DNA from: Actinomycetota bacterium
GTDB lineage: Bacteria > Actinomycetota > Actinomycetes > Nanopelagicales > Nanopelagicaceae
Assembly (NCBI GenBank): GCA_010032085.1
Contig: RGYL01000028.1
Location: forward strand, 1-7,970
DNA: 7,970 nt
Direction of reading: 5' to 3'
Part shown: positions 1 to 6,190 of the stretch, piece after piece
Layout: each line of letters starts with the position of its first letter
Position numbering within the stretch: position 1 is the stretch's first letter
Translations under genes and position numbers: made by a program
Notes under the pieces: generated by a model
Told to the model about the DNA's origin: nothing
Database searches by the model: none
The model's input: only the letters and a program-made list of their open reading frames with translations

Positions 1-1
1 C

Positions 2-1873
2 TCATCTCTAGCCTCTGTAATAAAGAACCGAGAATTGACTCAGCTAAAAAGCGATGTACCAATCGATGTAGAACTAGAAGACTTGAAGTGGAGCGGCATC
101 GATTCGGCTAAATCGACCGCTCTATTTGAAAAACTTGAGATCAAGGCGCTTAGAGATCGAGCGGCAGCGCTATCGGGTGCCGAGAAAGAAACGCCCTCCC
201 AAAAAACAGTTTTGAAGACCCGAAAGATAAAAGTTGAAACACTTAGTACAAAAGAGCTGGAAGCTAAGTTAGCAAAGGCCGAGGGACCTATTGCGCTACT
301 AGACACTGGAGTGGGCGTAGCTATTGCTTTCGATAACCAGCATGTGATCTCAGCACCTATCGATGGTCTGCAGATTCCAGCCCACCCTGAATTGATTGCC
401 TACGGCGCTAAAGCGTTAATCCGGCGCGAAGTTCTCACATCTTGTACTTTTGATATTGAGCTTGCAGCATACCTAGTTAATCCTGGAACAAGAGACCTTG
501 AAATCGAAGAGTTATTGGGTAGGTATCTAGGCATCACCTTGCCTGCAAAACAAGAAGGTTTGTTTGGAGATTCAGCACAACCCGAAATTGCTGCCTATCT
601 ATTTGAACTTCATGAAGTGCTTGAATCTGAACTTAAAAATCGTGAATTGGGAGATCTATTTACCAATCTTGAAATGCCTAGCCTGCATCTATTGGCACAG
701 ATGGAGCGCATCGGTATTGGTGTAGATCGAGATGAGTTAAACGCCCTCCAGGCGTTCTTTGCAAGTGAAGAACTCGCAGCCACATCGGCGGCCTACAAAG
801 CTGCCGGCCGAGATTTCAATGTCTCCTCGCCCAAGCAATTGCAAGTAATCCTTTTCGATGAGTTGGGTTTACCGAAAACTAAGAAAATAAAGACCGGATT
901 TAGCACTGATGCCGAATCTTTAGAGTGGTTGTTCGCAAAGACCAGCCATCCAGTCCTTCAGAACCTGCTTCGAATAAGAGAAGTTGCGAAGTTGAGAACT
1001 ACTGTCGAAGGACTAATTAGCGCAATTGCATCTGATGGACGAATACATACGACCTTTCAACAGACCGTTGCTGCAACGGGAAGACTCTCATCAACCGATC
1101 CGAATCTTCAGAACATTCCGATCAGAAGCGATGAGGGAAGAAGGATTCGCAACTCGTTTGTAGCGCAAGCTCCCTATGTCGACTTAATGACGGCGGACTA
1201 CAGTCAAATTGAGATGCGGATCATGGCGCACCTTTCGGAAGACAAGGGCTTGCTAAAAGCATTTCATGAAGGAGAAGATCTGCACACAACGGTTGCGTCA
1301 CAAGTTTTTGGAATTCCAATTAAAGAAGTTGATAGCGAGATGCGTCGCCAAATAAAAGCTATGTCATATGGACTGGCATATGGGCTCTCATCATTCGGAC
1401 TGGCGCAACAACTAGATATTGCACCGGCCGAAGCGAGCGCCCTCATGGGAAAGTACTTTGAGCGCTTTGGCGGAATTCAAGATTATTTGAAAGAGGTGGT
1501 GCGAGTTGCCCGGGAGCGGGGATATACCGAGACGATTTTGGGTCGGAGACGTTATCTTCCAGATCTAAATCATGAGAACCGGCAGCGGCGCGAAGTCGCC
1601 GAACGTGCCGCGCTAAATGCCCCAATACAAGGTTCAGCAGCGGACATCATCAAAGTTGCAATGCTAAATGTGGCGAAGTCTTTAGCGAACGAGGGACTGA
1701 AATCTCGACTTTTGTTGCAAGTTCATGATGAGTTGATTTTCGAAGTTGCTCCAGGTGAAGCGGAACGACTTGAAAAGTTGGTGCGACGAGATATGGGAGG
1801 GGCTTACCCGCTCAAAGCCCCGCTTGATGTCAATGTAGGTTTCGGAAAGAGTTGGGATCTAGCCGCCCACTAA
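2..1873 (+). CDS. polA: DNA polymerase I, 5'-truncated by the window edge
   Basis: This gene makes the repair and Okazaki-fragment-maturation polymerase. The frame is open from base 2, so the gene enters from outside. The TTG at 35 is internal, because the codons before it continue the end of the 5'-nuclease domain. There are 623 visible residues, against about 880-900 for a full actinobacterial PolA. Visible residues 1-55 end the 5' nuclease. Residues 95-216 are a shrunken 3'-5' exonuclease-like domain without the DEDD carboxylates: DTG stands where E. coli has DTE. The rest is a complete family A polymerase: DPNLQNIPIR (366-375), motif A with D399 in DYSQIE, O-helix RRQIK...YGLAYG (448-461), and motif C QVHDE (573-577). 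Tyr456 occupies the position of E. coli Phe762. The C-terminus SWDLAAH is like that of mycobacterial PolA. The polymerase is expected to be active and the proofreading absent. The family call is very sure. Confidence 0.97.
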   Translation, partial: SSLASVIKNRELTQLKSDVPIDVELEDLKWSGIDSAKSTALFEKLEIKALRDRAAALSGAEKETPSQKTVLKTRKIKVETLSTKELEAKLAKAEGPIALLDTGVGVAIAFDNQHVISAPIDGLQIPAHPELIAYGAKALIRREVLTSCTFDIELAAYLVNPGTRDLEIEELLGRYLGITLPAKQEGLFGDSAQPEIAAYLFELHEVLESELKNRELGDLFTNLEMPSLHLLAQMERIGIGVDRDELNALQAFFASEELAATSAAYKAAGRDFNVSSPKQLQVILFDELGLPKTKKIKTGFSTDAESLEWLFAKTSHPVLQNLLRIREVAKLRTTVEGLISAIASDGRIHTTFQQTVAATGRLSSTDPNLQNIPIRSDEGRRIRNSFVAQAPYVDLMTADYSQIEMRIMAHLSEDKGLLKAFHEGEDLHTTVASQVFGIPIKEVDSEMRRQIKAMSYGLAYGLSSFGLAQQLDIAPAEASALMGKYFERFGGIQDYLKEVVRVARERGYTETILGRRRYLPDLNHENRQRREVAERAALNAPIQGSAADIIKVAMLNVAKSLANEGLKSRLLLQVHDELIFEVAPGEAERLEKLVRRDMGGAYPLKAPLDVNVGFGKSWDLAAH

Positions 1874-1908
1874 GGTCCAACCACTGGGGTCCAACCACTG
1901 GGGTCCAA
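1874..1908. repeat. 14-bp tandem direct repeat, 2.5 copies
   Basis: The unit GGTCCAACCACTGG occurs twice without any difference (1874-1887, 1888-1901) and is followed by half a unit, GGTCCAA (1902-1908). The array begins on the base after the polA TAA stop. The last bases of polA, CCCACTAA, resemble the unit's CCACTGG, so the array may have grown by slippage from the gene end; that is an inference. The period is not a multiple of three, and no ORF crosses the array. Confidence 0.9.
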
Positions 1909-1917
1909 ATTGACCCC
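1900..1917 (+). terminator. GGGGTC/GACCCC hairpin after polA, weak terminator candidate
   Basis: GGGGTC (1900-1905) and GACCCC (1912-1917) form a perfect 6-bp stem with loop CAAATT. The base run after it is TATCCA rather than a U-tract, so it is at best a poor intrinsic terminator and may be only an mRNA-end structure. The tandem repeat supplies a second GGGGTC at 1886-1891 that can pair with the same GACCCC, so two alternative stems exist. Confidence 0.35.
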
Positions 1918-2044
1918 TATCCACTATTGAAAGTAATCTTGCGCTCCGCGCTTGGGGATCTTGTATCACCTTAGACCTAGAAGGAAATACCCAATTCAAA
2001 TTGGAGTCGGACTTTAAGCGTGCCCTACTAGAAAATTTCCCCAC
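1918..2044 (+). promoter_or_regulatory. Non-coding upstream region and likely leader of rpsA
   Basis: There is no ATG and no plausible small gene here. An rpsA promoter is expected within or just upstream of this stretch, but no strong -35/-10 pair is visible. The best candidate I see is TTGCGC (1939-1944) with TATCAC (1964-1969), a weak match with a 19-bp spacer. It would give a leader of about 75 nt containing the palindrome at 1991-2004. The location of the promoter is an inference from gene order. Confidence 0.3.
1991..2004. repeat. Short perfect inverted repeat in the rpsA leader
   Basis: CCAATT (1991-1996) and AATTGG (1999-2004) are separated by only CA. As RNA this could fold as a 5-bp AT-rich stem with a 4-nt loop; as DNA it could be a dyad operator. 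It lies about 50 bp before the rpsA start codon. S1 represses its own translation through leader structure in enterobacteria, but nothing here shows that this dyad has such a role. Confidence 0.4.
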
Positions 2045-2048
2045 GGAG
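2045..2048 (+). promoter_or_regulatory. Ribosome binding site of rpsA, supports the TTG start
   Basis: GGAG lies 4 nt before TTG at 2053, a rather short spacing. An in-frame TAG at 2029-2031 closes the frame upstream, and no ATG or GTG lies between it and the conserved N-terminus, so TTG at 2053 is the only reasonable start. Confidence 0.6.
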
Positions 2049-2052
2049 TAAC

Positions 2053-3417
2053 TTGTCAACTCAAATATCGTTAAATGATGTCGGAACAGCAGCAGATTTC
2101 CTCGCCGCAATCGAAGGCACAATCAAGAATTTCAATGATGGAGATTTAGTCTCAGGAGTCGTCGTTCAAGTAGATCGCGACGAAGTACTTCTAGATATTG
2201 GATACAAGACTGAAGGTGTAATTCCTTCACGCGAGTTATCAATTCGCCATGACTTAGATCCAAGTGAATTAGTGAAAATTGGCGAGCGGATTGAAGCGCT
2301 CGTTCTACAGAAGGAAGATAAAGAAGGTCGCTTAATCCTCTCCAAGAAGCGCGCCCAATACGAGAAGGCCTGGGGCGAGATTGAAGGAAAGAAAGAGCGA
2401 GACGAAGTTGTTGTTGGAACGGTTATTGAAGTTGTGAAAGGTGGCTTGATCGTCGATATCGGTCTACGCGGCTTCCTTCCTGCATCCCTTGTTGAGATGC
2501 GTCGCGTACGCGATCTATCGCCATACATTGGCAAGCAAGTCGAAGCAAGAATCATCGAACTAGATAAGAACCGTAACAATGTGGTTCTCTCGCGCCGCGC
2601 ATACTTGGAACAGACTCAATCCGAATCGCGCACCTCATTCCTTAACCAGCTACAGAAGGGACAAGTTCGCTCCGGCGTTGTCTCTTCAATAGTGAATTTC
2701 GGCGCCTTCGTTGATCTTGGCGGTGTTGATGGTCTTGTGCATGTCTCCGAACTATCGTGGAAGCACATTGATCATCCTGGCGAAGTTGTTGAAGTGGGCG
2801 ATGAAGTAACTGTGGAAGTTTTGGAAGTTGACTTTGAGCGTGAGCGGGTTTCGCTATCCCTTAAGGCAACTCAAGAAGATCCATGGCAAGCATTTGCTAG
2901 AACTCACACCATTAATCAAGTAGTTCCTGGTGAGGTCACAAAGTTGGTTCCATTTGGCTCATTTATTCGGGTATTCGATGGCATCGAAGGATTAGTTCAT
3001 ATCTCCGAGCTCGCTGAACGCCATGTCGAAATCCCAGAGCAGGTAGTACAAGTTGGCGACCAACTCTTTGTAAAGATTATCGATATTGATCTTGAACGTC
3101 GTCGTATCTCTCTCTCGCTAAAGCAGGCTAATGAGGGACATGACGTTCCAGTTGAAGCTTTCGACCCTACGCAATACGGAATGCCTGCTCGCTATGATGA
3201 AAATGGAAACTTCATCTATCCAGAAGGCTTTGACCCACAAACACAAGAGTGGAAGCCTGGTTATGAAACACAACGTGAAGAGTGGGAGCGCCAATACGCT
3301 GAAGCTCAAGCACGTTTCCTTGCTCACAAGAAGCAGAAGGCGCAAGCCCAAGCAGCAGATGCCGCCGCAGCTGCAGAACAACCTGCAGAAGATGGCGCAA
3401 CTAGCTCAGCAGAGTAG
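2053..3417 (+). CDS. rpsA: 30S ribosomal protein S1
   Basis: S1 binds single-stranded mRNA on the 30S subunit and helps load transcripts. The 454-residue protein has four S1 (OB-fold) repeats, at about residues 29-99, 117-183, 201-271 and 286-357, the actinobacterial arrangement; E. coli S1 has six. Repeats 3 and 4 carry the clear RNA-binding-type pattern FGAFVDLGGVDGLVHVSEL and FGSFIRVFDGIEGLVHISEL. The tail (358-454) has an aromatic/acidic part with YPEGFDP and REEWERQYAEAQ, then an Ala/Gln-rich end. The start codon is TTG, fixed by an upstream stop and a GGAG. The stop is TAG, followed at once by in-frame TAG and TGA. The gene stands alone between a 179-bp spacer and a strong terminator, so it is probably transcribed as a single gene. 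In mycobacteria the tail of this protein has been linked, with dispute, to pyrazinoic acid binding. The identification is very sure. Confidence 0.98.
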   Translation: MSTQISLNDVGTAADFLAAIEGTIKNFNDGDLVSGVVVQVDRDEVLLDIGYKTEGVIPSRELSIRHDLDPSELVKIGERIEALVLQKEDKEGRLILSKKRAQYEKAWGEIEGKKERDEVVVGTVIEVVKGGLIVDIGLRGFLPASLVEMRRVRDLSPYIGKQVEARIIELDKNRNNVVLSRRAYLEQTQSESRTSFLNQLQKGQVRSGVVSSIVNFGAFVDLGGVDGLVHVSELSWKHIDHPGEVVEVGDEVTVEVLEVDFERERVSLSLKATQEDPWQAFARTHTINQVVPGEVTKLVPFGSFIRVFDGIEGLVHISELAERHVEIPEQVVQVGDQLFVKIIDIDLERRRISLSLKQANEGHDVPVEAFDPTQYGMPARYDENGNFIYPEGFDPQTQEWKPGYETQREEWERQYAEAQARFLAHKKQKAQAQAADAAAAAEQPAEDGATSSAE

Positions 3418-3428
3418 TAGTGATTGAG

Positions 3429-3463
3429 AAGGGGGCCAGATTTATTGTCTGGCCCTTTTCTCT
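3429..3463 (+). terminator. Rho-independent terminator of rpsA
   Basis: GGGCCAGA (3433-3440) pairs perfectly with TCTGGCCC (3448-3455) around a 7-nt loop TTTATTG. The stem can be lengthened by two G-U pairs and two A-U pairs at its base, and it is followed by TTTTCTCT. It starts 12 nt after the rpsA stop and separates rpsA from the coaE unit. Confidence 0.92.
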
Positions 3464-3468
3464 ATATT
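3463..3468 (+). promoter_or_regulatory. Candidate -10 element for the coaE-uvrB-uvrA unit
   Basis: TATATT lies directly after the rpsA terminator, 45 nt before the coaE ATG. A promoter is expected here because the terminator should stop most rpsA transcripts. No good -35 box is visible: the possible TTTATT (3441-3446) lies in the terminator loop region at a 16-bp spacing. No actinobacterial LexA-type GAAC-N4-GTTC site is seen in the gap. Confidence 0.25.
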
Positions 3469-3500
3469 TGGAACTGAGTAAGACTTAACCCCAGAACTTT

Positions 3501-3508
3501 GGAGAAGG
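3501..3508 (+). promoter_or_regulatory. Ribosome binding site of coaE
   Basis: GGAGAAGG offers a GGAG core 8 nt before the ATG at 3513. It is the clearest Shine-Dalgarno site in the window and fixes the coaE start. Confidence 0.8.
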
Positions 3509-3512
3509 CGCG

Positions 3513-4109
3513 ATGCTCTCAATAGCTCTCACCGGAGGTATCGGTTCAGGTAAGTCTCTCGCTGCTGAATTCTTTGAGGAATTGGGCGCAGTTGTTATCG
3601 ATTCAGATCAACTTGCGCGCGATGCAATTGAACGTGGAACTCCTGGCTTTGATGAGGTAGTTGCAAGTTTCGGTGATGCAATTCTCTCGGGCGGAGCGAT
3701 TGATCGAGCGAAATTGGCCGAAATAGTTTTTAAAGATGAACTGGCCCGGCGAAATCTAGAGGCAATTATTCACCCAAGAGTACGCGATATCGCAACTCGC
3801 ATTGCTGCTCGGGTCCCTCAAGACGGAGTCGTAATAAATCAAATCCCACTTCTCTTTGAGACGAATGGCAAGAGTCGCTTTGATGTAGTGATAACTGTCG
3901 CCTCTACCCTTGAAAACAGAAAGGCGCGCCTTGCTCAGCGCGGGATGAAAAGTTACGAGATTGAACGAAGAATTAACGCTCAAGCTAGTGATGAGCAACG
4001 AGCCTCGATTGCTGACATTGTGATCGAAAATGATGGAACTCAAGAAGAGTTAGAGGCAAGAGTTGCTGAAGTCTGGGAGCGCGAGATATTGCCGCGAATC
4101 AATAAATGA
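3513..4109 (+). CDS. coaE: Dephospho-CoA kinase
   Basis: CoaE phosphorylates the 3'-hydroxyl of the ribose of dephospho-CoA with ATP, the last step of coenzyme A synthesis in the cytoplasm. The 198 residues match the usual length of about 200. The P-loop GGIGSGKS is at 8-15, followed by the family's DSDQLAR (30-36), IHPRVR (86-91), PLLFE (112-116), RLAQRG (139-144) in the lid region, and ENDG (172-175). The mycobacterial enzyme is about twice as long because of a C-terminal GrpB-like domain; that domain is absent here. The gene follows the rpsA terminator and opens a three-gene unit. Its TGA overlaps the uvrB ATG by 4 nt (ATGA, 4106-4109), which suggests translational coupling. The identification is very sure. 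Confidence 0.97.
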   Translation: MLSIALTGGIGSGKSLAAEFFEELGAVVIDSDQLARDAIERGTPGFDEVVASFGDAILSGGAIDRAKLAEIVFKDELARRNLEAIIHPRVRDIATRIAARVPQDGVVINQIPLLFETNGKSRFDVVITVASTLENRKARLAQRGMKSYEIERRINAQASDEQRASIADIVIENDGTQEELEARVAEVWEREILPRINK

Positions 4110-6190
4110 CGCGTGCAATTACTACTACGCCCAGAGCGGATAGACCCTTTAAGGTAATTAGTGATTTTCAACCTGCCGGCGACCAACCCAGTGCAATTGC
4201 AAATTTAACCGATCGAGTTAACCGGGGCGAATCTGACATTGTTTTGCTAGGTGCGACAGGAACTGGAAAATCAGCGACAGTGGCATGGCTAATTGAGCAG
4301 GTCCAAAGACCAACTCTTGTTCTAGCTCCAAACAAGACGCTCGCCGCACAACTCGCTAATGAGTTTCGCGAATTATTACCAAATAATGCAGTTGAGTATT
4401 TCGTCTCCTACTATGACTATTACCAACCAGAAGCTTATGTCCCACAAACTGATACCTTCATAGAGAAGGATGCATCGATAAATTCCGAGGTCGAACGACT
4501 TCGCTACTCAGCAACATATTCATTACTCACAAGGCGAGACGTTGTTGTAGTGGCTACGGTTTCATGCATCTACGGATTGGGCACGCCACAGGAGTACATC
4601 GATCGGATGGTGCGGATAAATGTGGGGGATTCAATTGAGCGAAACGCACTTCTTCGAAGGTTCGTGGATATTCAATATAAACGAAACGATATGGCCTTTG
4701 AGCGCGGAACATTTAGAGTAAGAGGCGATACCGTTGAAATTATCCCGGTTTATGAAGAGTTGGCTATTCGCATTGAGATGTTTGGCGAAGAGATTGAACG
4801 ACTAACGACGCTAAACCCGCTCACTGGCGAGATTGTGAGTGATGTTAAGGAAGTATTTATCTTCCCGGCAACTCACTACTCAGCGAGCCCTGCAACAATG
4901 AAACGAGCGATGGCCGATATCGAGGCTGAACTAGCTATAAGACTTGAACAGTTAGAGCGCTCTAATAAATTGTTGGAGGCGCAGCGCCTTCGCATGCGTA
5001 CCCAATTTGATTTAGAGATGATCGCTCAACTCGGTTTTTGTTCAGGAATTGAAAATTACTCCCGCCATATCGATGGTCGTGCCCCGGGGTCTGCGCCAAA
5101 TTGCTTACTAGATTACTTTCCTAAAGATTTCTTATGTGTAATTGACGAGTCTCACATAACAGTTCCCCAAATCGGTGCGATGTATGAGGGGGATGCTTCG
5201 CGCAAGCGGACTTTGGTTGAACATGGATTTAGGCTTCCCAGCGCGATGGATAACCGGCCGCTCACTTTTAATGAATTCCTAGAGCGAACACCCCAGAAGG
5301 TTTACCTCTCGGCCACACCAGGGCCATATGAAATGGAACAGGCTGGCGGAGTATTTGTAGAGCAGGTAATTAGGCCTACTGGTCTCATTGATCCAAAGAT
5401 AATTCTCAAACCTACAAAAAATCAGATTGATGACTTGATGGTGGAAATAAATGCTCGGGCGGAGCGAAATGAGCGAGTGCTGGTAACTACATTAACCAAG
5501 AAAATGGCGGAGGACTTAACTGATTACTTTGCTAACGCGGGAATCAGAGTTAGATATCTTCACTCGGAGGTCGATACCTTAAGACGCGTTGAACTTCTAA
5601 GGGAATTGCGACTTGGGGAATACGACGTCTTGGTAGGAATCAATCTTTTACGAGAAGGTCTAGATTTACCTGAAGTTTCACTTGTCTCAATCCTTGATGC
5701 CGATAAAGAAGGTTTCTTAAGATCGACTAGATCATTGATTCAGACCATAGGTAGAGCTGCTCGAAATGTATCGGGCGAAGTGCATATGTATGCTGACAAC
5801 CTAACCGATTCCATGCGCAATGCCATAGACGAAACAAATCGTCGCCGCGCAAAACAAGTGGCCTACAACGAGGCGATGGGAATAGATCCGCAACCCCTGC
5901 GCAAGAAGATTGCGGACATAACCGATTTGATTGAAAAAGAGAGCGAGGACACCGATAGCCTGCTTAGCGGAGGGCGAAGAAAGGGAGTTACAGAAACTCC
6001 AGTTGGCGTACATGCCAAGTCACTCGTAGCCTTACCTCGCGCCGAGTTACTCGGGCTCATCGAATCGTTAACCGAGCAGATGCGTAGCGCCGCTGCTGAA
6101 TTGCAATTCGAACTAGCCGCCCGCTTGCGGGATGAAATCAAGGAATTGAAGCGGGAGTTAAGAAGTATGGACGAGGGTGGCATTAAGTGA
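4106..6190 (+). CDS. uvrB: Excinuclease ABC subunit B
   Basis: UvrB is the damage-verifying helicase-like subunit of nucleotide excision repair. UvrA loads it onto DNA, and it then recruits UvrC for the two incisions. The 694 residues equal the usual full length. Visible parts are Walker A GATGTGKS (49-56), the β-hairpin YYDYYQPEAYVP (102-113) that inserts between the strands, the DESH Walker B box (347-350), SATPGPYE (402-409), helicase motif V GINLLREGLDLPEV (511-524) and motif VI QTIGRAARN (546-554). A UVR domain (about 647-682) forms the UvrB/UvrC contact. The ATG overlaps the coaE stop, and no close Shine-Dalgarno site precedes it (the nearest GGGAG is about 26 nt away), so translation probably depends on coaE. 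The stop overlaps the uvrA GTG. All key motifs are intact. Confidence 0.98.
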   Translation: MTRAITTTPRADRPFKVISDFQPAGDQPSAIANLTDRVNRGESDIVLLGATGTGKSATVAWLIEQVQRPTLVLAPNKTLAAQLANEFRELLPNNAVEYFVSYYDYYQPEAYVPQTDTFIEKDASINSEVERLRYSATYSLLTRRDVVVVATVSCIYGLGTPQEYIDRMVRINVGDSIERNALLRRFVDIQYKRNDMAFERGTFRVRGDTVEIIPVYEELAIRIEMFGEEIERLTTLNPLTGEIVSDVKEVFIFPATHYSASPATMKRAMADIEAELAIRLEQLERSNKLLEAQRLRMRTQFDLEMIAQLGFCSGIENYSRHIDGRAPGSAPNCLLDYFPKDFLCVIDESHITVPQIGAMYEGDASRKRTLVEHGFRLPSAMDNRPLTFNEFLERTPQKVYLSATPGPYEMEQAGGVFVEQVIRPTGLIDPKIILKPTKNQIDDLMVEINARAERNERVLVTTLTKKMAEDLTDYFANAGIRVRYLHSEVDTLRRVELLRELRLGEYDVLVGINLLREGLDLPEVSLVSILDADKEGFLRSTRSLIQTIGRAARNVSGEVHMYADNLTDSMRNAIDETNRRRAKQVAYNEAMGIDPQPLRKKIADITDLIEKESEDTDSLLSGGRRKGVTETPVGVHAKSLVALPRAELLGLIESLTEQMRSAAAELQFELAARLRDEIKELKRELRSMDEGGIK
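6173..6180 (+). promoter_or_regulatory. Ribosome binding site of uvrA inside the end of uvrB
   Basis: GAGGGTGG ends 6 nt before GTG at 6187 and encodes part of the C-terminus of UvrB. It supports the GTG start, which is also the start that gives the family N-terminus with RLIVRGAREHNLKN. Confidence 0.55.

Noticed and set aside
35..37. TTG at 35 as the polA start codon
   Set aside because: The frame is open to base 2, and the residues before and after TTG continue the end of the 5'-nuclease domain, so the gene begins outside the window.
1941..1951. GCGC-TCC-GCGC mini-hairpin before rpsA as a terminator or operator
   Set aside because: There are only 4 bp per arm, the loop is 3 nt and no T-run follows; such a match is expected by chance.
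1859..2122. Minus-strand open frame across the polA-rpsA spacer
   Set aside because: It overlaps both flanking genes and the tandem repeat. Its product shows no recognisable domain, and nothing else supports it as a gene.
3131..3427. 98-codon open frame overlapping the end of rpsA in another frame
   Set aside because: It lies wholly inside the Gln/Ala/Glu-rich tail coding region and resembles no known family; it is a frame shadow.
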